64,000 bases of DNA from contig JAAVHP010000012.1 in assembly GCA_014799665.1 (NCBI GenBank), positions 186,001 through 250,000 on the forward strand. The letters run 5' to 3'. This document shows positions 1 through 9,366 of this stretch, piece by piece. Origin of the DNA: Clostridiales bacterium. GTDB lineage: Bacteria; Bacillota; Clostridia; Christensenellales; Pumilibacteraceae. The translations under genes and the position numbers were made by a program. The first letter of the stretch is position 1. Each line of letters starts with the position of its first letter. Below the pieces are notes generated by a model. The model ran no database searches. It was given only the letters and a program-made list of their open reading frames with translations, and was not told where the DNA came from.

Positions 1-1
1 A

Positions 2-1177
2 GCCGTCGGACACGTGCGGTACTCTACGACAGGCTCGTGCAATATCGAGAACGCCCAGCCGATAGAAACGGTCCACAGCAAGATCTCGCTCGCACTCGCG
101 CACAACGGCAACCTAACAAACTCGGCGAGCATCCGTCGCGACCTTGTGCAGTCGGGCATGGTGTTACATACAACTAACGACACCGAAATATTGAATATTC
201 TTATCGTTCGCAACATGATCGAAACGAACGATTTGGAGCGCGCGATCGTCAACGCTATGAACGGCGTAGAGGGTGCGTTCTCGCTCGTTATCGCAACTAA
301 GGACAAACTCATTGCCGTCCGCGACCGCAACGGTTTTAGACCGCTTTGCATGGGTAAATTGGGCGAGGCTACCGTGTTCGCTTCCGAAACGTGCGCGCTC
401 GACGCGCTCGGCGCGGAGTTCGTCCGCGACGTGAAAGCGGGCGAGGTGGTGAGCGTAGACCTTAAAGGCAATATTACAACACATATGCTCGATAACGCCT
501 GCCGCAGCGGCTTGTGCTCGTTCGAGTTTATATACTTCGCTCGCCCCGACAGCGTTATAGACGGGATCAACGTTTACAAGGCGCGCGAGCAAATGGGGCG
601 CGCGCTCTACCGTCAAAGACCGACCGAAGCCGATTACGTTTGCGGCGTGCCCGACAGCGGGCTCGTCGCGGCGCAGGGGTATTCGCTCGAATCGGGCATA
701 CCTATCGTTCCTGCGTTCGTCAAGAACAAGTACGTGGGTAGGTCGTTCATCCTGCCCGATCAGGTCAAGCGCGAGAACGCGGTAAACGTCAAGCTAAACC
801 CCATTCAGGCGACGGTAGAGGGTAAGCGCATAATACTTATCGACGACTCGATAGTGCGTTCGACGACCAGTACGCGCATAATAAAAATGCTTCGGCGTGC
901 GGGCGCTAAGGAAGTGCACATGAGAATTTCCTCGCCGCCGTTCAAGTACGAATGTTATTTCGGCACAGATATAGACAACCGCGACAACCTTATAGCCAAT
1001 CATCTGGACGTAGACGGCATTTGCGAAAAGATAGGCGCGGACAGTCTCGAATATCTGTCGCTGGATAATCTTAAAGCTATTTCCGAAGAAACATCATTCT
1101 GCTTAGGGTGCTTCACGGGCGATTATCCCGCGCCCGTCACGCCCATGCTCAAAAACACGTTCGATAAAAACAACTGA
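2..1177 (+). CDS. purF: Amidophosphoribosyltransferase, 5'-truncated by the window edge
   Basis: PurF makes 5-phosphoribosylamine from PRPP and glutamine, the committed step of purine synthesis. The reading frame is open from base 2 and begins inside the glutaminase domain at AVGHVRYSTTG. The N-terminal catalytic cysteine, about 70 residues upstream, lies outside the window. The phosphoribosyltransferase PRPP loop (LIDDSIVRSTTS) is intact near fragment residue 280. Cysteines in CSFEFIYFARPD, KYECYFG and FCLGCFTG match the positions that bind the [4Fe-4S] cluster in the Bacillus-type enzyme, so this is the oxygen-sensitive type. The gene stops 7 bp before carA and is probably cotranscribed with it. 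Identity is certain; only the start is missing. Confidence 0.97.
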   Translation, partial: AVGHVRYSTTGSCNIENAQPIETVHSKISLALAHNGNLTNSASIRRDLVQSGMVLHTTNDTEILNILIVRNMIETNDLERAIVNAMNGVEGAFSLVIATKDKLIAVRDRNGFRPLCMGKLGEATVFASETCALDALGAEFVRDVKAGEVVSVDLKGNITTHMLDNACRSGLCSFEFIYFARPDSVIDGINVYKAREQMGRALYRQRPTEADYVCGVPDSGLVAAQGYSLESGIPIVPAFVKNKYVGRSFILPDQVKRENAVNVKLNPIQATVEGKRIILIDDSIVRSTTSTRIIKMLRRAGAKEVHMRISSPPFKYECYFGTDIDNRDNLIANHLDVDGICEKIGADSLEYLSLDNLKAISEETSFCLGCFTGDYPAPVTPMLKNTFDKNN

Positions 1178-1184
1178 GGTGATT

Positions 1185-2270
1185 ATGCAAAGATACCTGA
1201 TCATGAAAGACGGCACCGTGTTCACCGGTACCGCAATAGGCGCAAACGGCACGGCGATAGGCGAGGCGGTTTTCACGACCGCCATGAGCGGATATATCCC
1301 CACGCTCACCGACCCGAGCTACTACGGCCAGATAATAACGCACACCTTTCCCATGATAGGCAACTACGGCGCGATAGAGGTCGACGCCGAGAGCGATAAG
1401 CCATATCTTTTCGGGTACATAGTGCGCGAGCTGTGCTCGTTCGGCTCTAACTTCCGCAAGGAAGAAGAACTCGACGAATTCTTAAAACGCAATAACGTAG
1501 TCGGTATCGCCGACGTAGATACGCGCGCGATCACCCGCAAGATACGCGATATGGGCGTAATGAACGCCATGATCTGCGACGATCTCAAAGATATGCCGGC
1601 TAAGCTCGCACTGCTCAAAAAGTACAAGGTAAAGGACGCGGTAGAGCATACCTCGTGCACCGAACCCGTCGAGCTCAACCCGATAGACGATACGCATAAG
1701 TTCAGGGTCGTGCTTTACGACTTCGGCGCAAAGAAGAATATCGAGCGTATGCTTATCAAGTTCGGCTGCTCGGTAGTGCGCGTGCCGTACAACACCACCG
1801 CGGAGCAAGCGCTTAAATTTAACCCCGACGGCATAATGCTCAGTAACGGCGGCGGCGACCCCGCGGACAACGTGGCTGTTATAGAGGAGATTAAAAAGCT
1901 TCTCAAAAAGAATATTCCCATATTCGGTATATGCCTCGGTCATCAGCTTTTGGCGCTTGCAATGGGCGCGAAGACGATCAAGCTCAAATACGGTCACCGC
2001 GGCGCGAACCAGCCCGTAAAAGATCTTACGACGGGCAAAACGTACATAACGAGCCAAAACCACGGCTACGCCGTCAAGGCGGACACGCTCTCGCCCGAGG
2101 TCGGCACCGTGCGCTATATCAACGCCAACGACAAGACTGTCGAAGGTATCGAGTACAAGACCGTTCCCGCGTTCTCGGTGCAGTTCCACCCCGAAGCGTG
2201 CGGCGGACCGAAGGACACCGAGTTCTTATTCAAACAATTCGTTGCTATGATGGAGGAAAACCATGCCTAA
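1185..2270 (+). CDS. carA: Carbamoyl-phosphate synthase, small (glutaminase) subunit
   Basis: CarA hydrolyses glutamine and passes ammonia to CarB for carbamoyl phosphate, the first intermediate of pyrimidine and arginine synthesis. The N-terminal CPSase domain is followed by a class I glutamine amidotransferase domain with nucleophile Cys250 (GICLGHQ) and His335/Glu337 (QFHPEA). I chose the ATG at 1185 over the in-frame GTG at 1179 because a GAGGTGA ribosome binding site sits just upstream and would overlap the GTG. The end overlaps carB by 8 bp, which suggests translational coupling. Length (361 aa) is normal. Confidence 0.97.
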   Translation: MQRYLIMKDGTVFTGTAIGANGTAIGEAVFTTAMSGYIPTLTDPSYYGQIITHTFPMIGNYGAIEVDAESDKPYLFGYIVRELCSFGSNFRKEEELDEFLKRNNVVGIADVDTRAITRKIRDMGVMNAMICDDLKDMPAKLALLKKYKVKDAVEHTSCTEPVELNPIDDTHKFRVVLYDFGAKKNIERMLIKFGCSVVRVPYNTTAEQALKFNPDGIMLSNGGGDPADNVAVIEEIKKLLKKNIPIFGICLGHQLLALAMGAKTIKLKYGHRGANQPVKDLTTGKTYITSQNHGYAVKADTLSPEVGTVRYINANDKTVEGIEYKTVPAFSVQFHPEACGGPKDTEFLFKQFVAMMEENHA

Positions 2271-5200
2271 GGATAAAAGCATTAAGAAGGTACTCGTGAT
2301 AGGTTCCGGACCTATAACGATAGGTCAGGCGGCGGAGTTCGACTACGCGGGCACGCAAGCGTGCCGCACGCTCAAATCGAAGAAGATAGAGGTCGTGCTC
2401 GTCAACTCCAACCCCGCTACGATAATGACGGATAAGGCGATGGCGGACGCTATCTACATAGAGCCGCTCACCGTACCGACGCTTGAACGCATTATTTTGC
2501 AGGAAAAGCCGGACGCCATACTTCCGGGTCTCGGCGGACAGACTGGCTTGACCCTTTCCATGGAGCTTGCCAAATCGGGCTTTCTTGCAGAGCACGGCGT
2601 AAGACTTTTGGGCGTTCGTCCCGAAACTATCGACAAAGCCGAGGACCGCGAACTGTTCAAAGAAGCGATGCTCGAAATCAATCAGCCGTGCGTACCGAGC
2701 GACGTCGTGACGGACGTCGAGGCGGCGGTCGAGTTCGCCAATAAGATAGGCTATCCCGTTATCGTTCGTCCCGCGTTCACGCTGGGCGGCGCGGGCGGCG
2801 GCATTGCCGAGAACGAAAAGCAATTACGCGAGATAGCGCGCGGCGGGTTGGAGCTTTCGCCCATACACCAAACGCTTATCGAAAAGAGCATTTACGGCTG
2901 GAAGGAAATCGAGTTCGAGGTCATGCGTGATAGGCTCGGCAACGTTATAACCGTTTGCTCGATGGAAAACCTCGACCCCGTAGGCATTCACACGGGCGAC
3001 AGTATAGTCGTTGCGCCGACCATGACGCTTTCGGACAAAGACTATCAAATGCTGCGCTCGGCTGCGCTCGATATAATTACGCACCTTAAAATAGAAGGCG
3101 GCTGTAACTGTCAGTTCGCGCTCGACCCCAAATCGAGTGAGTACGCCGTTATCGAGGTCAACCCGCGCGTATCGCGTTCTTCCGCGCTTGCGAGTAAGGC
3201 GACGGGCTATCCGATCGCCAAGGTCACGGCGCTTATTGCGCTCGGCTACACGCTCGACGAGATTCAGAACGCCGTTACGGGCAAGACCTGCGCCTGCTTC
3301 GAGCCGGCGATAGACTACTGCGTAGTCAAGCTTCCCAAATGGCCGTTCGATAAGTTCGTTTACGCCAAGCGCTCGCTCGGCACACAGATGAAAGCGACGG
3401 GCGAGGTCATGGCTATCGCGCCGTGCTTCGAGGCGGGCTTACTCAAAGCGGTGCGCGGCGCGCTCGGCGCGGACACGCTCGCCAATCCACACTACGAAAA
3501 GCTGTCTGACGCCGAGATAGAGAGTATGCTCATGCCGGCAACCGACTTCCGTTTGTTCATACTTTATGAAGCGGTCAAGCGTGGTATGCCGCTTGAAAAG
3601 ATAGCGGATATTACCAAGATAGATATGTGGTTCCTGCGCAAGATAGAAAACCTCGTCGAGTTCGAGAAGTCTATCACGGGTCGCGCGATCACAAAAGCCG
3701 AATATATGCACGGCAAAAAGCTCGGCTATCTCGACAGCGCGCTCGAAAAGCTATCGGGCTCGAAGCTTCCCATGAAGCGCAAGGCGGTGTTCAAAACGGT
3801 CGATACCTGCGCCGCCGAGTTCAAGGCGGAAACGCCGTACTTCTACTCGACATACGACGACGAGAACGAAGCCAAGGAATATATAGAAAGCGCAAAGAGC
3901 GACCGCAAGCGCGTTATTGTTTTCGGCTCGGGACCTATCCGCATAGGTCAGGGCATAGAGTTCGACTACGCGTCCGTTCACTGCGTGTGGGAGCTTAAAG
4001 AGCTCGGCTACGACGTGGCTATCGTAAACAACAACCCCGAAACTGTTTCGACCGACTTCGATACGGCGGATAGGCTGTACTTCGAGCCGCTCACCGAGGA
4101 GGACGTCGATAACGTTATCGCGACCGAAAAGCCGTACGGCGTGGTAGTGGCGTTCGGCGGTCAAACTGCTATCAAGCTGACTAAGCACCTTTCCGAAACA
4201 GGCGTGCGCATACTCGGCACTCCCGCCGACAGTATCGACGCGGCGGAGGACCGCGAGCGGTTCGACGCGTTGTTGGAGCAGCTCGGCATAGCGCGCCCGA
4301 AGGGCATGACGGTCAAGACGACCGAGCAGGCGCTCGAAGCCGGCAACGCGCTCGGCTATCCCGTACTGCTTCGCCCGTCGTACGTTCTCGGCGGTCAGAA
4401 CATGATAATAGCGTTCTCCGACGAGGACGTCAAAGAATATATGTCGATCATACTCGACGGCAACCCCGACAATATCGTTCTTATCGATAAGTACGTTATG
4501 GGCACCGAGATCGAGGTCGACGCGATATGCGACGGCGAGGACATCCTCATCCCGGGCATAATGGAGCATATCGAGCGCGCGGGCATTCACAGCGGCGACA
4601 GTATAGCTGTTTACCCGTCGCAGAACATTTCCGACAAGAATAAGGAAGAAATAATCGAGTACACCCGTCAGCTCGCTACCGCGCTTAACACCAAGGGACT
4701 CGTCAATATTCAGTATATAATCTGCGACGGCAAGATCTACGTTATCGAGGTCAATCCGCGCTCGTCGCGCACCATACCGTACATTTCCAAGGTCACGGGC
4801 GTGCCCATGATCAAGCTCGCCACCGAGTGCATGATCGGCAAAAAACTCAAAAAGCTCGGCTACGGCACGGGGCTCTATCCGTCCGCGCCGTACGTTGCTG
4901 TAAAGGTGCCCATCTTCTCGTTCGAGAAGCTTACCGACCTCGACACGCACTTGGGTCCCGAAATGAAATCGACGGGCGAGGTGCTCGGCGTAGGCAAAAC
5001 GCTCGACGAAGCGCTGTACAAGGGCTTGGTCGCGGCGGGCTACAAAATGAAGCGCAGCGGCGGCATACTCCTTACCGTGCGTAACAGCGATAAAGCCGAG
5101 ATAGTCGGCGTCGCTAAAAACTACTACGAGCTCGGGTTCGAGCTGTACGCGACCGAGGGCACTGCCGAGATCATCAGGCGTTCCGGCATGAAGGTCACCG

Positions 5201-6309
5201 TCGCGGCTAAGATGAACGAGCTGCCCGACGCCGAAAACACAATGAGCCTACTCAACTCGGGCAAGATAGACTATCTCGTATCTACCTCGACGCGCGGCAG
5301 GATCCCCACGCACGACGACGTGCAGCTGCGCCGCAGAGCGGTCACGCGCGGCATACCGTGCCTTACCGCTATCGACACGGCAAACGCATTGGCGCGCGCG
5401 CTCAAAAGCCGTTACAGCCAGTACAATACCGAGCTTGTCGATATCAACGATATGCGCACAGAGCGGCAAAAGCTCAACTTTATAAAAATGCACGGCTGCG
5501 GCAACGATTATATTTACGTAGACTGCCTTAAAACGCCCATAAGCAATATGGAGAGCGTAGCCGTCAATCTTTCCGACAGACATTTCAGCGTAGGCGGCGA
5601 CGGCGTGATATTCATTTACCCGTCCGACAAATGCGACGCGAAAATGCGTATGTTCAATTCGGACGGCTCGGAAGGCAAAATGTGCGGCAACGGCATTCGT
5701 TGCGTAGGCAAGTACCTTTACGACTACGGCAAGACAGACAAGCTCGATATTACGGTCGACACGCTGTCTGGCGTGAAAAAGCTCAAACTGTTCGCGCGCG
5801 ACGGCAAGGTCAATTCGGTCAAGGTCGATATGGGCGCGGTCGAACTCGATCCCAAGAAAGTGCCGGTAAACCTCAGCGGTGACAGCGTTATCTCGCGCGA
5901 GATAAATACTCCGCTCGGCAAGACCTCTATAACCTGTACCTCTATGGGCAACCCCCACGCCACCGTCATAGTAAGCGACGTTATGGGCTGCGACGTCGAA
6001 GGCTGGGGCAAGGCGATAGGCGACAATAAGGAAATGTTCCCCGAGGGCGTGAACGTCGGGTTCTTGCAGGTGATCGACCGCACGCACTTAAAGCTTCGCG
6101 TATACGAGCGCGGCACGGGCGAGACAATGGCTTGCGGCAGCGGCGCATGCGCAGCTACGGTCGCGGCAGTGCTTAACGGCAAGTGCGATAAGGACACCGA
6201 TATCTCGGTAAGACTGCCCGGCGGCGAGCTTATTATCCGCTACACCGACGAAGCGGTGTATTTGACGGGGGAAGCGTGCGAAGTGTTCCGCGGCACGGTA
6301 AGACTTTAA
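2263..6309 (+). CDS. carB-dapF: Fusion: carbamoyl-phosphate synthase large subunit + diaminopimelate epimerase
   Basis: A single 1348-residue open frame encodes two normally separate enzymes. Residues 1 to about 1060 are a full CarB, with two ATP-grasp halves marked by GPITIGQAAEFDYAG and SGPIRIGQGIEFDYAS and a C-terminal MGS-like regulatory domain. After a linker of about 10 residues, residues about 1070-1348 are a full DapF, which converts LL- to meso-diaminopimelate. Its two catalytic cysteines are present: C1141 in KMCGNGIRC and C1291 in MACGSGACA. The first start has a strong GGAGGAAAA site. No stop and no ribosome binding site is seen near the internal ATGs at 5452 or 5488, so separate translation is unlikely. 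dapL, which makes the DapF substrate, lies two genes downstream. A stop lost by assembly error is the main alternative. Confidence 0.93.
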   Translation: MPKDKSIKKVLVIGSGPITIGQAAEFDYAGTQACRTLKSKKIEVVLVNSNPATIMTDKAMADAIYIEPLTVPTLERIILQEKPDAILPGLGGQTGLTLSMELAKSGFLAEHGVRLLGVRPETIDKAEDRELFKEAMLEINQPCVPSDVVTDVEAAVEFANKIGYPVIVRPAFTLGGAGGGIAENEKQLREIARGGLELSPIHQTLIEKSIYGWKEIEFEVMRDRLGNVITVCSMENLDPVGIHTGDSIVVAPTMTLSDKDYQMLRSAALDIITHLKIEGGCNCQFALDPKSSEYAVIEVNPRVSRSSALASKATGYPIAKVTALIALGYTLDEIQNAVTGKTCACFEPAIDYCVVKLPKWPFDKFVYAKRSLGTQMKATGEVMAIAPCFEAGLLKAVRGALGADTLANPHYEKLSDAEIESMLMPATDFRLFILYEAVKRGMPLEKIADITKIDMWFLRKIENLVEFEKSITGRAITKAEYMHGKKLGYLDSALEKLSGSKLPMKRKAVFKTVDTCAAEFKAETPYFYSTYDDENEAKEYIESAKSDRKRVIVFGSGPIRIGQGIEFDYASVHCVWELKELGYDVAIVNNNPETVSTDFDTADRLYFEPLTEEDVDNVIATEKPYGVVVAFGGQTAIKLTKHLSETGVRILGTPADSIDAAEDRERFDALLEQLGIARPKGMTVKTTEQALEAGNALGYPVLLRPSYVLGGQNMIIAFSDEDVKEYMSIILDGNPDNIVLIDKYVMGTEIEVDAICDGEDILIPGIMEHIERAGIHSGDSIAVYPSQNISDKNKEEIIEYTRQLATALNTKGLVNIQYIICDGKIYVIEVNPRSSRTIPYISKVTGVPMIKLATECMIGKKLKKLGYGTGLYPSAPYVAVKVPIFSFEKLTDLDTHLGPEMKSTGEVLGVGKTLDEALYKGLVAAGYKMKRSGGILLTVRNSDKAEIVGVAKNYYELGFELYATEGTAEIIRRSGMKVTVAAKMNELPDAENTMSLLNSGKIDYLVSTSTRGRIPTHDDVQLRRRAVTRGIPCLTAIDTANALARALKSRYSQYNTELVDINDMRTERQKLNFIKMHGCGNDYIYVDCLKTPISNMESVAVNLSDRHFSVGGDGVIFIYPSDKCDAKMRMFNSDGSEGKMCGNGIRCVGKYLYDYGKTDKLDITVDTLSGVKKLKLFARDGKVNSVKVDMGAVELDPKKVPVNLSGDSVISREINTPLGKTSITCTSMGNPHATVIVSDVMGCDVEGWGKAIGDNKEMFPEGVNVGFLQVIDRTHLKLRVYERGTGETMACGSGACAATVAAVLNGKCDKDTDISVRLPGGELIIRYTDEAVYLTGEACEVFRGTVRL

Positions 6310-6413
6310 TTAGGAATTAGAAATTAGTAATTAGTAATTGCGGATTCGCTACGCTCATGGTATAATAAAAGAGCGACGAAGTCGCAAGTCATTCATTCCT
6401 AATTCCTAATTAA
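6306..6413. repeat. AT-rich inverted-repeat element between carB-dapF and pyrG
   Basis: Perfect 15-bp terminal inverted repeats (TTAATTAGGAATTAG at 6306-6320 and its complement at 6399-6413) bound a spacer rich in AATTAG units. The left arm contains the TAA stop of carB-dapF. A related element lies at 9262-9363. It resembles a small non-autonomous repeat; no transposase is present. Confidence 0.75.
6338..6366 (+). promoter_or_regulatory. Promoter inside the repeat, upstream of pyrG
   Basis: TTGCGG (6338-6343), a 17-bp spacer and a perfect TATAAT (6361-6366). It lies wholly within the inverted-repeat element and points at pyrG, whose CAGGAGAAA ribosome binding site follows. Confidence 0.55.
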
Positions 6414-6428
6414 ACACAGGAGAAAATC

Positions 6429-8042
6429 ATGGAAAAATATATTTTCGTAACAGGCGGGGTCGTATCGGGACTCGGCAAGGGAATAACGGCGGCGAGCCTC
6501 GGGCTTATCTTAAAGTCCAAGGGTCTTAAAGTTATCGCGCAAAAGCTCGATCCGTATATCAACGTAGACCCCGGCACAATGAGCCCGTTCCAGCACGGCG
6601 AGGTGTTCGTAACCGAGGACGGCGCGGAAACAGACCTCGATCTCGGACACTACGAGCGGTTTATCGACGAGAACCTTAATAAGTTCTCCAACCTCACGAC
6701 GGGCAAGGTGTACTCGACGGTGCTCCAAAACGAGCGCGACGGCGTGTACAACGGCGAGACCGTTCAGGTCATTCCGCACATAACAAGCCAAATAAAGAAG
6801 TTTATTTATTCGGTCGGTAAAAAGATCGACGCGGACGTGGTAATAACCGAGATCGGCGGCACTGTCGGCGATATCGAGAGCTTGCCGTTTATCGAGGCTA
6901 TTCGCCAGGTTCGCAACGACGTGGGCAGAGAGAACTGCTTGTTCGTCCACGTCACGCTCGCGCCCACCATGCAATCGAGCGGCGAGGTCAAGACCAAGCC
7001 CACACAGCACTCGGTCAAGACTTTGCGAAGCCTCGGCATTTCGCCTAATCTTATCGTATTAAGAACTAGCAAGCCCATCGACGAAAAGCTTAGGGAAAAA
7101 CTCGCGCTGTCGTGCAACGTCGAGCCCGACTGCGTTATCGAGAACCTCGACGCCGATCTATTATACGAAGTGCCGTTACTGCTCCTTAACAGCGGTATAG
7201 GCGAGATAGTTACCCGCGAGCTTAATCTTAACGACACGCCGCCCCAGCTCGACGATTGGCGCGCCATGGTCGACATGGCGAAATCACGCGAGGGCAGCGT
7301 TACCATTGCGCTCGTCGGCAAGTACGTTCAAATGTTCGACGCGTATCTCTCGGTCGTGGAGGCTCTCACGCACGGCGGCATCCATAACGGCGTAAAAATC
7401 GACCTTAGATGGGTGGATGCCGAAAAGCTTACCGACGCGACGGTGGGCGAGTATCTCGACTGCGCCGACGGCGTTATCGTGCCCGGCGGGTTCGGCGACC
7501 GTGGTATCGAGGGCATGATCACGGCGGCTAAGTATTGCCGCGAGAACAACAAGCCGTACTTTGGAATATGCTTGGGTATGCAGATAGCCGCTATCGAGTA
7601 CGCGCGCAACGTTCTCGGCTATACCGACGCCAACTCGCGCGAGTTTGACCCTGCGAGCGAGCATAAGGTCATCGACATTATGGAAGATCAAGTCGGGTGC
7701 GAGAACACGGGCGGCACTATGCGCTTGGGTGCGTACGAGTGCATGATCGAGCCTAACACCACGCTTGCGCGTTGCTACGGCGAGGGCGTTACTTCCGTTT
7801 GGGAACGTCACCGTCACCGCTATGAGTTCAACAACGCGTTGCGTGAGCCCATGCAGGCGGCGGGGCTTACGCTCGCCGGCAAATCGCCCGACGGCAATCT
7901 TATAGAAGCCGTAGAGGTAACGAACAATCTTTTCCACCTCGGCGTGCAGTATCATCCCGAATTCAAATCCCGTCCCAATAAGCCTCAGCCTATATTCCGC
8001 GAGTTCATCGCCGCGGCGAAGAAATTTAAGAATAAGGGTTAA
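6429..8042 (+). CDS. pyrG: CTP synthase
   Basis: Converts UTP to CTP using ATP and glutamine, the last step of pyrimidine nucleotide synthesis. The N-terminal synthetase domain opens with TGGVVSGLGKGITAAS (nucleotide-binding loop). The C-terminal glutaminase domain carries Cys381 in FGICLGMQ and a QYHPEF motif. Length (537 aa) is standard. The ATG follows a good CAGGAG site. The 386-bp-class GTP-sensing pyrG leader of some Firmicutes is not seen: the upstream spacer is only the repeat element and its promoter. Confidence 0.97.
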   Translation: MEKYIFVTGGVVSGLGKGITAASLGLILKSKGLKVIAQKLDPYINVDPGTMSPFQHGEVFVTEDGAETDLDLGHYERFIDENLNKFSNLTTGKVYSTVLQNERDGVYNGETVQVIPHITSQIKKFIYSVGKKIDADVVITEIGGTVGDIESLPFIEAIRQVRNDVGRENCLFVHVTLAPTMQSSGEVKTKPTQHSVKTLRSLGISPNLIVLRTSKPIDEKLREKLALSCNVEPDCVIENLDADLLYEVPLLLLNSGIGEIVTRELNLNDTPPQLDDWRAMVDMAKSREGSVTIALVGKYVQMFDAYLSVVEALTHGGIHNGVKIDLRWVDAEKLTDATVGEYLDCADGVIVPGGFGDRGIEGMITAAKYCRENNKPYFGICLGMQIAAIEYARNVLGYTDANSREFDPASEHKVIDIMEDQVGCENTGGTMRLGAYECMIEPNTTLARCYGEGVTSVWERHRHRYEFNNALREPMQAAGLTLAGKSPDGNLIEAVEVTNNLFHLGVQYHPEFKSRPNKPQPIFREFIAAAKKFKNKG

Positions 8043-8064
8043 TTCCTTATCAAAGGGTGTTATC

Positions 8065-9267
8065 ATGAAACTTAACAAAAATTTCAAAAATCTTCAAGAG
8101 AATTATCTTTTCGCCGAAGTGGCTAAGCGCGTCGAACAGTACAAGGCGCAGTTTCCGGCGGCAGATTTGATCAGTCTCGGCATAGGCGACGTAACGCTTC
8201 CGCTCTCGCCTAAGTGCATTGACGCGTGCAAGGAAGCTGCGACCGATATGAGCACCAAGACGGGCTTCCACGGCTACGGTCCGTACGACGGCTATGCGTT
8301 TTTGAAAAACGCAATAGTCGACTATTACAAGCTTCGCGGGATATCAATCCATGCCGACGAGGTGTTCGTCACCGACGGCGCGAAGAACGGGATAGGCAAC
8401 TTCCTCGACCTGTTCGACGCGGATAATACGGTTATGATCCCCGATCCCGTGTATCCCGCGTACGTGGATGCAAACGTGCTTTCGGGGCATAAAATAATCT
8501 ACGTTGACGCCAACAAGGACAACGGGTTCTTGGCAATGCCGCCCGTCAAAAAAACCAAGGTGGATATAATATATATTTGTTCGCCCAACAACCCGACTGG
8601 CGCGGCGTACACCAAGGACCAGCTCAAAGCGTGGGTGGACTACGCGCTCGATAACAAGGCGGTCATACTCTACGACGCGGCATACGAAGCGTATATCGAG
8701 GGCAATGATATTGCGCATTCCATATTCGAGATCACGGGCTCGCGCGAGTGTGCCGTCGAGTTCTGCTCGTTCTCCAAAATGGCGGGGTTCACGGGCGTAA
8801 GATGCGGTTGGACGGTCATACCCATGGAATCGCCGCTGAACCGTATGTGGCTGCATCGCCAGTCGATCAAATTCAACGGTACGTCGTATATCGTTCAGCG
8901 TATGGCGGAACGCGCGCTGCGCGGCGGGTACGAGGACACCAAGCGCATGGTCGCGACCTATAAGGACAACGCGAAGATAATAACCAAAAAGTTCGACGCG
9001 CTCAAAATCGAATACACGGGCGGAATAAACGCGCCGTATATCTGGTTCAACTGCGGTATCGATTCGTGGGAATTCTTCGACTATCTGTTAAAGAAAGCGC
9101 GGATCGTTTGCACGCCCGGCAGTGGGTTCGGCAAGAACGGCAAGAGCTGGGTGCGGTTCACCTCGTTCAACAGCAAGGAGCGCACCGAGGAAGCCATGAA
9201 CAGGTTCGAAACGTCCTGGAAAGAGTTCCTTGCGGTAAAAGATAAGCTGTATCAAGAAGTTAATTAG
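8065..9267 (+). CDS. dapL: LL-diaminopimelate aminotransferase
   Basis: PLP enzyme that converts tetrahydrodipicolinate directly to LL-diaminopimelate, bypassing the succinylase and acetylase routes of lysine and peptidoglycan synthesis. A class I/II aminotransferase fold is clear: SLGIGDVTLPL near the start, SPNNPTGA, and the PLP lysine K238 in SFSKMAG. Length (400 aa) fits DapL. The product is the substrate of the DapF domain fused to CarB two genes upstream. It starts 22 bp after pyrG and is probably cotranscribed. The TAG stop lies in the left arm of the next repeat element. Confidence 0.95.
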   Translation: MKLNKNFKNLQENYLFAEVAKRVEQYKAQFPAADLISLGIGDVTLPLSPKCIDACKEAATDMSTKTGFHGYGPYDGYAFLKNAIVDYYKLRGISIHADEVFVTDGAKNGIGNFLDLFDADNTVMIPDPVYPAYVDANVLSGHKIIYVDANKDNGFLAMPPVKKTKVDIIYICSPNNPTGAAYTKDQLKAWVDYALDNKAVILYDAAYEAYIEGNDIAHSIFEITGSRECAVEFCSFSKMAGFTGVRCGWTVIPMESPLNRMWLHRQSIKFNGTSYIVQRMAERALRGGYEDTKRMVATYKDNAKIITKKFDALKIEYTGGINAPYIWFNCGIDSWEFFDYLLKKARIVCTPGSGFGKNGKSWVRFTSFNSKERTEEAMNRFETSWKEFLAVKDKLYQEVN

Positions 9268-9363
9268 GAATTAAGAATTCAGAATTAAGAATTAATGATT
9301 GCTGTGCGGTGACTTAATTTAAATAATCAATAATTCTGAGTTCTACATTCCGAATTCTGAATT
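9262..9363. repeat. Second AT-rich inverted-repeat element
   Basis: Arms of about 40 bp made of AATTAAGAATT-type units pair imperfectly around a short GC-richer centre. It is related to the element at 6306-6413 and again includes the stop codon of the upstream gene (dapL). TTGCTG followed after 17 bp by AATAAT occupies the same relative place as the promoter in the first copy, but is weaker. Confidence 0.65.
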
Positions 9364-9366
9364 TAT

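Noticed and set aside
3751..4950. 399-aa open frame opposite carB
   Set aside because: Long antisense frames are common in this codon-biased GC pattern; the plus strand encodes conserved CarB throughout.
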